NCBI RefSeq assembly: GCF_030271535.1
Contig: NZ_JASCXJ010000022.1
Coordinates: 1 to 64,000, forward strand
DNA length: 64,000 nt
Reading direction: 5' to 3'
Source of the DNA: Nocardiopsis sp. ATB16-24
GTDB lineage: Bacteria > Actinomycetota > Actinomycetes > Streptosporangiales > Streptosporangiaceae
Shown one piece after another: positions 36,812 through 46,611 of this stretch. Made by a program: the position numbers and the translations under genes. Below the pieces are notes generated by a model. The model had not been told where the DNA came from, searched no databases, and was given only the letters and a program-made list of their open reading frames with translations. How positions within the stretch are numbered: position 1 is the stretch's first letter; each line of letters opens with the position of its first letter.

Positions 36812-38039
36812 CATCGGCGAGGTCGGCCCGGTGTAGGAACCCCGAATCCGCCGGGCTCTCCGCCCAGCCGGGGACGACCGGTCGCGGCGACCGCCCCAGG
36901 AAGGTGTCCCGGGCCACGTGCATGAGCGCGAGGAAGGCGTCCCGTCTGTTCTTCCAGTCCGATCCGGCCGACCCCGTGTCGACCCGGCGGTGCAACAGCG
37001 CCAGTTCGGTCGCGGCCAGTTGGTACTCCCTCATCGCCGTACGGCCTCCACGCCCGGCGTTGCGCGCCGCCCACTCACGGGCCCGTCGACGGGCTCTGAG
37101 GGAGCTGAGCATGGTGATGTCGGCCGGGGTGACCAGACCGGTGGCGACGTAGGGCGGCAGGTGGAGGGCGATCGCGCCGACCTGCCTGTGCCGGTCACGT
37201 GCGACCAGCGCCAGGATGCCCAGGAGCACACCGAACAGCACCATGTAGGCCACCGCCAGGCCGTGCCAGCCGAAGTAGGTGGACCCGTTCCACAGTCCGT
37301 GCAGCAGTACGGCCGCCACCCATCCGGCGACGGGCGCCAGTAGACGCAGCGGACCTGTGCGCATGGCGGCGTAGGCCACCCCGATGCCGATCATCGCGGT
37401 GAAGACGGGGTGCCCCAGGGGGGCGACGACCCCGCGGATGGCGAAGGTCGCGACCAGGGTCCCGTCGAAGAACGCGCCGAGGAAGTACAGGATGTTCTCG
37501 GTGAAGGCGAAGCCGGTGGCCACCATCCCGGCGTAGACCACCCCGTCGGTGAAGGTGTCGATCTCGTGACGACGCCGCCAGAGCAGGATGAGCAACACCA
37601 TGCCCTTGGCGCTCTCCTCCACCACAGGGGCGACGATCGACGTGGTCAGGAGGCCTCCCAGCTCCTGTCCGAACAGCGGCACGGTGACGTGGGCCAGCCC
37701 CCAACTGTTGAACAACAGGGAGGCCAGCACCGCCACCCCCGCGCCCCAGACGAAGGCGAAGAACAGCACCCACCCCGGTTCGGGTTCGAGTCGATCGAGC
37801 ATGAGGATCAGCGGTACCAGGATGCACACCGGGACGACCGCGGCCACGAGACTGACCGCGAAGCCGAGACCACCGTCGATCCCCGAGGCGGCCCCTCCCT
37901 CCAGGGCGAGCGACCACAGGTAGACCAGCATCCCGATCATGCAGACCACGCTGAGGGCGGTGCCCAGGGCGAGGGTCGGCGAACGGCGGGAGCGGCGGCC
38001 TTGCAGGATGGCCTTGCTGTCGAGACGGGGCATGGGCAC
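36744..38039 (-). CDS. prsW: PrsW-family intramembrane glutamic-type protease
   Basis: About 431 residues with eight or nine helices in the first 280. PrsW motifs are present: APVVEESAKGMVLLILLWRR (EExxK), VVYAGMVATGFAFTENILYF (FxxxEN) and the His of AAVLLHGLWNGSTYFGWHGL. Another His sits in APLGHPVFTAMIGIGVAYAA. Such enzymes cut membrane anti-sigma factors in Bacillus; substrates in actinobacteria are less clear. The basic C-terminal 150 residues are soluble. Start: GTG at 38039 or ATG at 38033, both without a strong ribosome site. The last 68 bp overlap ctaA on the other strand. Confidence 0.9.
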   Translation of the reverse strand: MPMPRLDSKAILQGRRSRRSPTLALGTALSVVCMIGMLVYLWSLALEGGAASGIDGGLGFAVSLVAAVVPVCILVPLILMLDRLEPEPGWVLFFAFVWGAGVAVLASLLFNSWGLAHVTVPLFGQELGGLLTTSIVAPVVEESAKGMVLLILLWRRRHEIDTFTDGVVYAGMVATGFAFTENILYFLGAFFDGTLVATFAIRGVVAPLGHPVFTAMIGIGVAYAAMRTGPLRLLAPVAGWVAAVLLHGLWNGSTYFGWHGLAVAYMVLFGVLLGILALVARDRHRQVGAIALHLPPYVATGLVTPADITMLSSLRARRRAREWAARNAGRGGRTAMREYQLAATELALLHRRVDTGSAGSDWKNRRDAFLALMHVARDTFLGRSPRPVVPGWAESPADSGFLHRADLADVIARARARQEGPPSHRQRQDLR

Positions 38040-38114
38040 CGATCGTAGCGGGAAACACGACGGGCACCGCCTCCGGTCGTGGGGCGGGCGCCCGAGCTCC
38101 CCGGGGACGGCGAA

Positions 38115-38145
38115 GGGCGGCGTCCCGATCTTCAGGACGCCGCCC
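38115..38145. terminator. terminator between prsW and ctaB
   Basis: Stem GGGCGGCGTCC / GGACGCCGCCC (11 bp) with a 9-base loop, 18 bp after the ctaB stop. Serves ctaB. Confidence 0.8.
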
Positions 38146-38162
38146 CGGGCTCAGAGGGCTCC

Positions 38163-39128
38163 TCAGCCCAGGAGGTTGGCGATCAGCGGGTCGACGGTGA
38201 CCGCCACGAACAACAGCGCCAGGTAGGCGTTGGACAGGTGGAAGAAGCCCATCGTCTTGAGCCGGGCCCCGCTCACCCCGGCACGGGAGCGGCTGAGCAG
38301 CCGGTGGGCCTGGACCACGAGCAGCGCCCCCAACGCGATGGCGACCGCGCCGTAGAACCAGGTGGTGCCCGCGACCGGCCAGAAGGCGACCGACACGATC
38401 GCGGTGGCCCAGCTGTAGAGCACGCATTCCAACAGCACGCGGCGGTCGCCGGCGACCACGGGGAGCATCGGGACCTTGGCCTGGGCGTAGTCCTCCCGGT
38501 AGCGCATGGCCAGTGTCCAGGTGTGCGGCGGCGTCCAGAAGAACACCACCAGGAACAGCACGAACGGCGCCCAGTCCAGACTGTTGGTGACCGCCGCCCA
38601 GCCGATGAGCACCGGCATGCACCCGGCGATACCGCCCCACACCACGTTCTGCGCGGTGCGCCGCTTGAGCAGCAGCGTGTACACGAAGATGTAGAACAGG
38701 ATCGCGAAGACCGACAGCACCGCCGACAACGGATTCACCAGCAGGGCGAACCCGACCGTGGAGCCCACGGCCAACACCAGTCCGTAGACGAGCGCCCCGC
38801 GCGGGGTCACCAGTTCCATCGCGCCCGGACGCTGACGGGTGCGACGCATCTCACGGTCGATGTCGCGGTCGATGTAACAGTTCATCGCGTTGGCGCTGGC
38901 CGCCGACATGGTACCGAAGAGCAGAGTGGCCACCGCCGTCCACAGCGGAGGAACGCCTCCCGCTGCGACGAACATCACCGGGATGGTGGTGATGAGCAGC
39001 AGTTCGATGACGCGCGGCTTGGAGAGCGCGACGTAGGCGCGGACGTACTCGCCGAAGGAGGCTCTGCGGGAGATCTCGGGCTCGGAGCCGCCCCGCTCGG
39101 TGTGCGGAGCACGGTTGGTCAGGGCCAT
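38163..39128 (-). CDS. ctaB: protohaem IX farnesyltransferase CtaB (haem O synthase)
   Basis: A 321-residue UbiA-type prenyltransferase that adds a farnesyl chain to haem B, the step before CtaA. The prenyl-diphosphate site is [20 protein letters not shown], and the second conserved loop [20 protein letters not shown] with [15 protein letters not shown]. The membrane segments include [20 protein letters not shown]. The ATG at 39128 was preferred; a frame continuing to 39215 begins with TTG and would add 29 unlike residues. Divergent from tkt across 695 bp. Confidence 0.94.
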   Translation of the reverse strand: MALTNRAPHTERGGSEPEISRRASFGEYVRAYVALSKPRVIELLLITTIPVMFVAAGGVPPLWTAVATLLFGTMSAASANAMNCYIDRDIDREMRRTRQRPGAMELVTPRGALVYGLVLAVGSTVGFALLVNPLSAVLSVFAILFYIFVYTLLLKRRTAQNVVWGGIAGCMPVLIGWAAVTNSLDWAPFVLFLVVFFWTPPHTWTLAMRYREDYAQAKVPMLPVVAGDRRVLLECVLYSWATAIVSVAFWPVAGTTWFYGAVAIALGALLVVQAHRLLSRSRAGVSGARLKTMGFFHLSNAYLALLFVAVTVDPLIANLLG

Positions 39129-39292
39129 CAGTACCGCGTCCCCACGGCCGGACGGCTCGTTCGCGTCCCCACGGGGGGCACCGGCTCGGTTACAGACACG
39201 CGGATACCTCGACAACTCTAGGGGTTTCGATACTGCTCGCCACGCGGGGTAGAGCGGATCGACAAAGCGTCAGGATCTGCGGAAACCCCGTC

Positions 39293-39309
39293 AACGACAT
39301 ACTGTAGTA
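39293..39309. promoter_or_regulatory. 17-bp dyad upstream of ctaB, matching the ctaA dyad
   Basis: On the minus strand it reads TACTACAGTATGTCGTT, 15 of 17 bases equal to the ctaA site at 35680. It lies 165 bp before the ctaB ATG. Shared ctaA/ctaB control is the obvious reading, since the two enzymes act in sequence. Confidence 0.6.
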
Positions 39310-39516
39310 CTTCCTTGTCGGCACCGGAGACCAGCCCCCTGCCAAGGGAAACGTCCCGTCCACGGGACGCTCACCACCTCAGGGGTCGCCGGGGTGGACA
39401 CCAGGCTCGCATACGCCCCGACACGCCTCCAACGCGCCACCCTCCGAGGAGACCGGGCCACGGCACCGATCGAGCACCCCGCGCAACCGGATCGTCACGG
39501 AGGGCTTCGAAGGTTA

Positions 39517-39557
39517 CCCACACCACCCCGTTACCGGCCGGTAGGGGGCGGTGTGGG
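39517..39557. promoter_or_regulatory. long imperfect hairpin upstream of tkt
   Basis: Left arm CCCACACCACCCCGTTACCGG and right arm CCGGTAGGGGGCGGTGTGGG pair with one bulge and one mismatch over about 20 bp, with no loop beyond the central CCGG. It lies 266 bp before the tkt start. It could terminate a transcript from upstream or act as a 5' UTR element. Confidence 0.4.
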
Positions 39558-39823
39558 GCAACGACATCCCGGGTAGCGGACGATAGGCTCGGTCATGGCT
39601 GACCCCGTCGTGGTCTCCAGTCCGCGACGGCCGCCGTTCGGGGATATCCGAGGGCGACACGTCCACGTTCCACACAGCCATGCGTGGACACACCCTCCCC
39701 TCGGGTCCGCCCTCGTGGCGGTCCATCGGAATGCCCGGCGGTGGTTCGAAGACCAACGCGACCAGCACACCCCGCGTTCCAGCCGCCGGGCGCGGGGAGT
39801 GCCCAGAAGGAGAACGAAAGTCC

Positions 39824-41917
39824 GTGAGCACCCACACCCCGCAGACCCTGGAGTGGTCGGACCTCGACCTCCGCGCCGTCAACACGGTCCGGGCACTGGC
39901 GATGGACTCGGTCGAGAAGGCGGGCAACGGACACCCCGGCACAGCGATGAGCCTGGCGCCCGCCGCCTACCTCCTCTTCCAGAAGGTCATGCGGCACGAC
40001 CCCTCCGACCCCGAGTGGACCGGCCGCGACCGTTTCGTGCTGTCGGTCGGCCACTCCAGCCTCACTCTCTACATCCAGCTCTACCTCGCCGGATACGGGC
40101 TGGAGCTGGACGACCTCAAGAGCCTGCGCCAGTGGGGGAGCCGCACTCCGGGACACCCCGAGTACAGCCACACCCCCGGCGTGGAGACCACCACCGGGCC
40201 CCTGGGCCAAGGTGTGGGCAACGCCGTCGGCATGGCCATGGCCGCCCGTCGTGAACGCGGTCTGTTCAACCCCGAGGCGGGTCCGGGCGCCAGCCCCTTC
40301 GACCACCACATCTTCGCCCTGTGCTCCGACGGCGACGTCCAAGAGGGTGTGAGCCACGAGGCCAGCGCCCTGGCGGGGACCCAGAAACTGGGCAACCTCA
40401 TCATGATCTGGGACGACAACAAGATCTCCATCGAGGACGACACCCGCATCGCGCACTCGGAGGACGTCGCCGAGCGCTACCGCGCCTACGGCTGGCACGT
40501 GGAAGAGGTCGACTGGACCTCCACCGGCGAGTACGTCGAGGACGTCGACGCCCTGTACCAGGCCATCCTGCGCGGCAAGGCCGAGACCGAGCGCCCGACC
40601 TTCATCCGTCTGCGCACCATCATCGGCTGGCCCGCGCCCAACAAGCAGAACACCGGCGCCATCCATGGCGCGGCCATCGGCCAGGAGGAGATCTCCGCCA
40701 CCAAGGCGATCCTCGGCCTGCCCGACGAGCCCTTCGCCGTCGAGGACGAGGTCATCGAGCACACCCGCCGCGCCATCGACCGGGGCCGGGAGGCGCACGC
40801 CGCCTGGGAGGTGGGGTTCAAGGCCTGGCACGAGAGCGCCGGCGAGCACGCCGAGCTGTTCGACCGCCTGGTCCACAAGCGACTGCCCGAGGCCTGGGAG
40901 AAGAAGATCCCCTTCTTCGAGCCCAGCGAGAAGGGCATGGCCACCCGCAAGGCCAGTGGCGAGGTGCTCTCGGCCGTGGCGCCCGTGCTGCCGGAGCTGT
41001 GGGGCGGCTCGGCCGACCTGGCCGGATCCAACAACACCACGCCCAAGGGTGAGCAGTCCTTCCTGCCCTTCGATCGCGCCAGCGAGATGTTCCCGGGCGG
41101 CCCCTACGGTCGTGTGCTGCACTTCGGCGTGCGTGAACACGGCATGGGCACGATCCTCAACGGCATCGCCCTGCACGGTCCCACCCGTCCCTACGGCGGC
41201 ACGTTCCTGGTCTTCAGCGACTACATGCGCCCCGCGGTGCGTCTGGCCGCGATCATGCAACTGCCCGTGGTCTACGTGTGGACGCACGACTCCATCGGCC
41301 TGGGCGAGGACGGTCCGACCCACCAGCCGGTCGAGCACCTGTGGTCGCTGCGCGCCATCCACGGCCTGGACGTCATCCGCCCGGCCGACGCCAACGAGAC
41401 CGCCGTGGTGTGGCGCTCGGTCATCGAAAGCGGTGACCGTCCCGCCGCGCTGGCGCTGACCCGTCAGAACCTGCCCGTCCTGGACCGCGAGGAGTACGCC
41501 TCGGCGGAGGGTGCCGTCAAGGGCGGCTACGTGCTGGCCGAGGCGGACGGGGGCGCCCCGGAGTTGATCATCATCGCCACCGGCAGCGAGGTGCAGATCG
41601 CGTTGGAGGCCCGTAAGGAGCTACAGCGGGCCGGCACGCCCACCCGGGTGGTCTCCATGACGTGCGTGGAGTGGTTCGAGCGACAGAGCCAGGAGTACCG
41701 CGACGAGGTGCTGCCGCCCTCGGTGCGCGCCCGGGTGTCGGTGGAGGCCGGCATCGCCATGGGTTGGCGCGCCTACGTCGGTGACGCCGGGGAGTCGGTC
41801 AGTCTGGAGCACTACGGCGCCTCCGCCCCGTACCAGGTCCTGTACGAGAAGTTCGGATTCACCACCGAGGCCGTCGTCGAGGCGGCTCGCAAGAGTCTCT
41901 CCAAGGCCGGAAGCTGA
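39824..41917 (+). CDS. tkt: transketolase
   Basis: A 697-residue thiamine-diphosphate enzyme of the non-oxidative pentose-phosphate pathway. Marks in order: SVEKAGNGHPGTAMSLAPAA, PGVETTTGPLGQGVGNAVGM, HIFALCSDGDVQEGVSHEAS (ThDP/Mg site), RTIIGWPAPNKQNTGAIHGA, WGGSADLAGSNNTTPKGEQS, VREHGMGTILNGIALHGPTR and THDSIGLGEDGPTHQPVEHL. The GTG at 39824 follows AGAAGGAG; the earlier frame from 39680 is not needed. It leads the block tkt-tal-zwf-opcA-pgl, though a strong hairpin separates it from tal. Confidence 0.97.
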   Translation: MSTHTPQTLEWSDLDLRAVNTVRALAMDSVEKAGNGHPGTAMSLAPAAYLLFQKVMRHDPSDPEWTGRDRFVLSVGHSSLTLYIQLYLAGYGLELDDLKSLRQWGSRTPGHPEYSHTPGVETTTGPLGQGVGNAVGMAMAARRERGLFNPEAGPGASPFDHHIFALCSDGDVQEGVSHEASALAGTQKLGNLIMIWDDNKISIEDDTRIAHSEDVAERYRAYGWHVEEVDWTSTGEYVEDVDALYQAILRGKAETERPTFIRLRTIIGWPAPNKQNTGAIHGAAIGQEEISATKAILGLPDEPFAVEDEVIEHTRRAIDRGREAHAAWEVGFKAWHESAGEHAELFDRLVHKRLPEAWEKKIPFFEPSEKGMATRKASGEVLSAVAPVLPELWGGSADLAGSNNTTPKGEQSFLPFDRASEMFPGGPYGRVLHFGVREHGMGTILNGIALHGPTRPYGGTFLVFSDYMRPAVRLAAIMQLPVVYVWTHDSIGLGEDGPTHQPVEHLWSLRAIHGLDVIRPADANETAVVWRSVIESGDRPAALALTRQNLPVLDREEYASAEGAVKGGYVLAEADGGAPELIIIATGSEVQIALEARKELQRAGTPTRVVSMTCVEWFERQSQEYRDEVLPPSVRARVSVEAGIAMGWRAYVGDAGESVSLEHYGASAPYQVLYEKFGFTTEAVVEAARKSLSKAGS

Positions 41918-41920
41918 TTC

Positions 41921-41956
41921 GGGCGGGCCCCGTCGCACGTGCGACGGGGCCCGCCC
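41921..41956. terminator. long palindrome between tkt and tal
   Basis: GGGCGGGCCCCGTCGCAC and GTGCGACGGGGCCCGCCC form a perfect 18-bp inverted repeat with no spacer, starting 3 bp after the tkt stop. It probably terminates or attenuates tkt transcription before tal. Confidence 0.8.
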
Positions 41957-42010
41957 CACGTGTGCGACCAGGGGCGACACCTTACTCGCCCCGAGGAAGG
42001 CGTGATACCC

Positions 42011-43117
42011 ATGAGCAACGCACTCCAGGACCTCTCCCAGGCGGGCGTGTCCATCTGGTTGGACGACCTGAGCCGGGAGCGACTGCGTTCGGGCAACCTG
42101 GCCGAGTTGGTCTCGACCCACCACTTGACCGGAGTCACCTCCAACCCCACCATCTTCGACAAGGCCCTCTCCGAGGGGAACGCCTACGACCAGCAGGTCC
42201 ACGAGCTGGCCGTGCGCGGGGTCTCGGTGGAGGAGGCGGTCCGTATGGTCACCGCCTACGACATCCGTTGGGCCGCGGACGTCCTGCGTCCGGTCTATGA
42301 GTCCACCGACCGCGTGGACGGCCGGGTCTCGTTGGAGGTCGACCCGCGTCTGGCCCACGAGACCGAACGCACGGTCGCCGAGGCCAAGGCGCTGTGGTGG
42401 CTGGTGGACCGCCCCAACCTGATGATCAAGATCCCGGCCACGGCCGCGGGACTTCCGGCGATCACCCAGGTGCTGGGGCAGGGCATCAGCGTCAACGTCA
42501 CGTTGATCTTCTCCCTGGAGCGCTACCGCCAGGTGATGGACGCGTTCTTGGAGGGGATGGAGCTGGCCCGCACCAACGGCCACGACCTCTCCCGCATCCA
42601 GTCGGTGGCCTCCTTCTTCGTCAGCCGTGTGGACACCGAGGTGGACAGGCGCCTGAAGGAGATCGGCACCGACGAGGCGCGCTCCCTGCTGGGCCGGGCC
42701 GCCATCGCCAACGCCCGCCTGGCCTACCAGGCCCACCAGGAGGTCTTCTCCTCCTCCGAGTGGAAGACCCTGGAGGAACAGGGCGCCAAGCCGCAGCGCC
42801 CGCTGTGGGCCTCCACCGGTGTGAAGGACCCCTCCTACGAGGACACCCTCTACGTCACCGAACTGGTGGCTCGCGACACCGTGAACACGATGCCGCAGGC
42901 CACCCTGGACGCCACCGCCGACCACGGCCGGATCACCGGGAACACCGTGCTGGGCACCTATGACCAGGCAAGGGCCGACTTCGCCGCGCTGGAGGACGCC
43001 GGGATCAACCTGACCGACGTTTTCGCGGTGTTGGAGGAGGAGGGCGTGGACAAGTTCATCAAGTCCTGGGACAGCCTGCTCGGCGCGCTGTCGGCCGAAC
43101 TCGACAAGCTCTCCTGA
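42011..43117 (+). CDS. tal: transaldolase
   Basis: A 368-residue TIM-barrel enzyme that moves a dihydroxyacetone unit between sugar phosphates. The Schiff-base Lys is in [20 protein letters not shown]. Other family segments: [20 protein letters not shown] near the start, [20 protein letters not shown], and [20 protein letters not shown]. The C-terminal part ([20 protein letters not shown]) is standard for actinobacterial Tal. The ATG at 42011 follows GAGGAAGG. Confidence 0.96.
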   Translation: MSNALQDLSQAGVSIWLDDLSRERLRSGNLAELVSTHHLTGVTSNPTIFDKALSEGNAYDQQVHELAVRGVSVEEAVRMVTAYDIRWAADVLRPVYESTDRVDGRVSLEVDPRLAHETERTVAEAKALWWLVDRPNLMIKIPATAAGLPAITQVLGQGISVNVTLIFSLERYRQVMDAFLEGMELARTNGHDLSRIQSVASFFVSRVDTEVDRRLKEIGTDEARSLLGRAAIANARLAYQAHQEVFSSSEWKTLEEQGAKPQRPLWASTGVKDPSYEDTLYVTELVARDTVNTMPQATLDATADHGRITGNTVLGTYDQARADFAALEDAGINLTDVFAVLEEEGVDKFIKSWDSLLGALSAELDKLS

Positions 43118-43262
43118 GCACCGTGGCCGCTCCCGGCCCGAGCGTCGGGAGGGCCGCGTCCGGCTCTTCATGCCACCGAAACCGTCGTCCGCCGTCCCCT
43201 ACGGGGCGGCGGGGGCGGACCCGATCGTCCCACCGGCCACTCTCGACAGGAAGACCAGACCC

Positions 43263-44831
43263 TTGAAAGAACCGGTGATGCCCGGAGCGGTCCCCAACCC
43301 GCTCCGCAACACCTCGGACCGCAGACTCCCCCGCATCGCCGGCCCCAGCGTGTTGGTGCTGTTCGGTGTCACGGGCGACCTGGCCCGAAAGAAGCTCCTC
43401 CCCGCCATCTACGACCTGGCCAACCGGGGGATGTTGCCGCCGGGCTTCGGTCTGGTGGGGTTCGCCCGACGCGACTGGGAGGACCAGGACTTCGCGGACC
43501 AGGCCTACCAGGCGGTACGCGAGCACGCACGCACCCCCTTCCGCGAGGACGTGTGGCGACAGCTGAGCGAGGGGGTCCGTTTCGTGCAGGGCGAACTGCA
43601 CGACGAGGACGCGTTCGACCGCCTGGCCCGATGCGTACGTGAACTGGACTCCGCCCGTGGCACCGGCGGCAACTACGCGTTCTACCTGTCGCTTCCGCCC
43701 AAGCTGTTCCCGACCGTGGTCACACAGCTCAAGCGGTGCGGCCTGGCCGAGGCCGGAGACGACGAGATCCCGCAGGGTGGGGTACGGCCGTGGCGTCGGG
43801 TGGTGATCGAAAAGCCCTTCGGACACGACCTGGCCAGCGCCCAGGAACTCAACGCGGTGGTGGACGAGGTGTTCCCGCCGTCATCGGTGTTCCGTATCGA
43901 CCACTACCTGGGCAAGGAGACGGTCCAGAACATCCTCGCCCTGCGTTTCGCCAACACCCTGTTCGAACCCCTGTGGAACCGCGGTTACGTCGACCACGTG
44001 CAGATCACCATGGCCGAGGACATCGGGGTGGGTGGCCGCGCGGGCTACTACGACGGCATCGGCGCGGCCCGCGACGTCATGCAGAACCACCTGCTGCAAC
44101 TGTTGGCGCTCGTGGCCATGGAGGAGCCCATCTCCTACAACGCGGACGCGATCCGGACGGAGAAGGAGAAGGTGCTGGAGTCGGTGGCGCTGCCCGAGGA
44201 CCTGGCCACGGGCAGCGCGCGTGGCCAGTACACGGCGGGCTGGCAGGGCGGCGCCCCGGTGCGCGGCTACCTGGAGGAGGACGGTATCCCCTCCGACTCG
44301 ATCACCGAGACCTACGCGGCGTTGAAACTGGAGGTGACCACCCGGCGCTGGGCCGGGGTGCCGTTCTACCTGCGCACCGGAAAACGTCTGGGCCGCCGGG
44401 TGACGGAGGTGGCGTTGGTCTTCCAGGCCGCGCCCCAGCAACTGTTCCCCCGCAGCGACGTCAGTGAACTGGGGCAGAACGCGCTGGTGCTGCGTATCCA
44501 GCCGGACGAGGGGGTGACCCTGCGTCTGGGTTCCAAGGTGCCCGGAACCAGCATGGAGGTCCGTGACGTGAGCATGGACTTCGCCTACGGACAGTCCTTC
44601 ACCGAGGCCAGCCCGGAGGCCTACGAGCGGCTCATCCTGGACGTGCTCATCGGTGACCCGCCGCTCTTCCCCCGGCAGGAGGAGGTCGAGCTGTCCTGGC
44701 GGATCCTGGACCCGGTGGTGGAGTACTGGGCCAAGGAGGGGCGTCCTGAACAGTACGGTTCGGGCACGTGGGGGCCGGGGTCTGCCGAACGCCTGCTCGC
44801 CCGGGACGGCCGTCAGTGGCGGCGCCCGTGA
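43263..44831 (+). CDS. zwf: glucose-6-phosphate dehydrogenase
   Basis: About 522 residues; oxidises glucose 6-phosphate and reduces NADP. The dinucleotide-binding start is [20 protein letters not shown]. Substrate motifs are [20 protein letters not shown] and [20 protein letters not shown] (the catalytic His region). The C-terminal half has [24 protein letters not shown] at 43263 has AGGAAG 9 bp upstream and is my preferred start; an in-frame ATG at 43278 is the alternative and changes only 5 residues. Followed by opcA after 28 bp. Confidence 0.95.
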   Translation: MKEPVMPGAVPNPLRNTSDRRLPRIAGPSVLVLFGVTGDLARKKLLPAIYDLANRGMLPPGFGLVGFARRDWEDQDFADQAYQAVREHARTPFREDVWRQLSEGVRFVQGELHDEDAFDRLARCVRELDSARGTGGNYAFYLSLPPKLFPTVVTQLKRCGLAEAGDDEIPQGGVRPWRRVVIEKPFGHDLASAQELNAVVDEVFPPSSVFRIDHYLGKETVQNILALRFANTLFEPLWNRGYVDHVQITMAEDIGVGGRAGYYDGIGAARDVMQNHLLQLLALVAMEEPISYNADAIRTEKEKVLESVALPEDLATGSARGQYTAGWQGGAPVRGYLEEDGIPSDSITETYAALKLEVTTRRWAGVPFYLRTGKRLGRRVTEVALVFQAAPQQLFPRSDVSELGQNALVLRIQPDEGVTLRLGSKVPGTSMEVRDVSMDFAYGQSFTEASPEAYERLILDVLIGDPPLFPRQEEVELSWRILDPVVEYWAKEGRPEQYGSGTWGPGSAERLLARDGRQWRRP

Positions 44832-44859
44832 CCGGCCACGACACCCCCGGGAGGAACCG

Positions 44860-45786
44860 ATGATGCTCTACCTGCCGCGTACCACCACCTCGCAGATCAC
44901 CGAGGCGCTCATGGCGGAGCGCCTCAGTGTGGGCGGCGGCGCCATGAACATGGTGCTGACCCTGGTCATCGTCACCGACGAGGCCGACCACTACGACGCC
45001 GTACGCGCCGCCACCGAGGCCGGACGCGAGCACCCCTCGCGTGTGGTGGCGCTGATCAGACGGGACCCCGACGCCGAACCCGCCATCGACGCCGAGATCC
45101 GCCGCCCGGGCACCTCGGGACCGGGCGAGGCGGTACTGCTGCGGTTGTACGGACCCTTGGGCGAGCACGCCGACTCGGTGGTCACCCCGTTGCTGGTGCC
45201 CGAGGCGCCGGTGGTGGCGTGGTGGCCGGGCGTGGGGCCGGTCAACCCGGCGGCCGACCCGGTGGGCCGTCTGGCCCAGCGTCGGATCACCGACGCCCTG
45301 CGCGCCCAGGATCCGATGAGGGACCTGCTGGAACGGGTGGCCGACTACAGCCCGGGCGACACCGACCTGACCTGGACCCGCCTGACGCCGTGGCGCTCGC
45401 TGTTGGCCAGCGCCATGGACCAGCCGTGTGGTTGGGTGACCTCGGCCAAGGTGACGGCCGAACCGCACTACCCGAGTGCGGAACTGCTGGCCGCATGGCT
45501 CTCCGACCGACTGAACGTACCGGTGGAGCGTGCCGTGTCGAACGGACCGGGCCTGACCGAGGCCCGACTGACCACCGACCAGGGGGACATCGCGATCACC
45601 CGGGTGGACGGTCGGGTGGCCACACTGACGCGGTTCGGACAGCCGGACCAGACGGTGGCGCTGCCCCAGCGGTCCGCCGCCGGGGCCCTGGCCGAGGAAC
45701 TGCGTCGACTGGACGCTGACGAGACCTACGCGAGCGCGGCCCGTCATCTGGGGCCGCTGCTCCTGGAAAGCGGAGCGGGAACATGA
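44860..45786 (+). CDS. opcA: OpcA, glucose-6-phosphate dehydrogenase assembly/activity protein
   Basis: A 308-residue actinobacterial and cyanobacterial protein needed for full G6PDH activity. Typical segments: TTSQITEALMAERLSVGGGA, MNMVLTLVIVTDEADHYDAV, VVTPLLVPEAPVVAWWPGVG and DLTWTRLTPWRSLLASAMDQ. The ATG at 44860 (a second ATG follows at once) has GGGAGGAACC upstream. Its stop overlaps the pgl start (ATGA). Always beside zwf in this lineage. Confidence 0.95.
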   Translation: MMLYLPRTTTSQITEALMAERLSVGGGAMNMVLTLVIVTDEADHYDAVRAATEAGREHPSRVVALIRRDPDAEPAIDAEIRRPGTSGPGEAVLLRLYGPLGEHADSVVTPLLVPEAPVVAWWPGVGPVNPAADPVGRLAQRRITDALRAQDPMRDLLERVADYSPGDTDLTWTRLTPWRSLLASAMDQPCGWVTSAKVTAEPHYPSAELLAAWLSDRLNVPVERAVSNGPGLTEARLTTDQGDIAITRVDGRVATLTRFGQPDQTVALPQRSAAGALAEELRRLDADETYASAARHLGPLLLESGAGT

Positions 45787-46529
45787 ACGAACCGGAGATC
45801 ATCCGACACTCCGACGCGGGAGCACTGGCCGACAGTGTCGCGTTGAAGCTGGTGAACATGATCGTCCAGGCCGAGTCGGACAGGCGCGAGTTCCACCTGG
45901 TGCTGACCGGCGGCGGGATCGGCATCCGCGCACTGGAGGCGGTGCACGACCACTCCAAGGAGGCCGGGATGAACTGGTCCCACGTCCACCTGTGGTGGGG
46001 CGACGAGCGGTTCCTGCCGAACAAGGACCCCGAACGCAACGAGACCCAGGCGTGCGAGGCGCTGATCGACCGGATCCCGATCCCCTCACGCAACGTGCAC
46101 CCGATGCCCGCCTCCGACGGCATGGACGGTGACCACATCGAACACGCGGCCACCCGGTACGGACGTGAGCTGGCGGTGGCGGCGCGCGGTCAGGGCCCCG
46201 TTCCCGTCTTCGACGTGTGCCTGCTGGGCGTGGGCCCGGACGCACACGTGGCCTCGCTGTTCCCCGGGCTGCCGGGGGTACGCGAGGACGAGGCGTCCGT
46301 GACCGCGGTGTACGACTCCCCCAAGCCGCCACCGCGGCGGATCACCCTGACCCTGTCCTCCATCCGCGCCTCGCGTGAGGTGTGGGTGCTCGCCTCGGGT
46401 GAGGGCAAGGCCGAGGCCGTACGCCTCGGTCTGGCGGGGGGCGATGTCGACGAGGCCCCCGTGGCCGGGGCACGCGGCTCGGAGAGGACCGTGTTCTGGT
46501 TGGACGAGGATGCGGCCTCGCGACTGTAG
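45783..46529 (+). CDS. pgl: 6-phosphogluconolactonase
   Basis: A 248-residue hydrolase that opens the lactone made by G6PDH. Family segments: FHLVLTGGGIGIRALEAVHD, MNWSHVHLWWGDERFLPNKD, VFDVCLLGVGPDAHVASLFP (catalytic D-x-H region) and PPRRITLTLSSIRASREVWV. Its ATG overlaps the opcA stop by 4 bp. Last gene of the pentose-phosphate block; a hairpin follows. Confidence 0.96.
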   Translation: MNEPEIIRHSDAGALADSVALKLVNMIVQAESDRREFHLVLTGGGIGIRALEAVHDHSKEAGMNWSHVHLWWGDERFLPNKDPERNETQACEALIDRIPIPSRNVHPMPASDGMDGDHIEHAATRYGRELAVAARGQGPVPVFDVCLLGVGPDAHVASLFPGLPGVREDEASVTAVYDSPKPPPRRITLTLSSIRASREVWVLASGEGKAEAVRLGLAGGDVDEAPVAGARGSERTVFWLDEDAASRL

Positions 46530-46538
46530 TCGGGCCGT

Positions 46539-46587
46539 GTGAGGGCTCGGTCGAAGACCGGTTCGTCCGGTCCGGCCGGGCCCTCAC
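46539..46587. terminator. terminator after pgl
   Basis: Outer stem GTGAGGGC / GCCCTCAC with an inner ACCGG / CCGGT hairpin. It separates the core metabolic block from the convergent CRISPR-associated region. Confidence 0.7.
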
Positions 46588-46611
46588 GTGTTCCCGCCGG
46601 GGGCGGAGGGG

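Larger units (their letters stand above)
39129..39823. other. 695-bp region between ctaB and tkt
   Basis: No gene is supported. It contains the ctaB dyad (39293-39309) and a long imperfect hairpin (39517-39557), listed separately, and must hold promoters for both ctaB and tkt. Open frames in this stretch lack ribosome sites. Confidence 0.5.

Noticed and set aside
43170..43262. Longer zwf start at 43170
   Set aside because: The upstream residues are non-conserved and there is no ribosome site; the TTG at 43263 is better placed.
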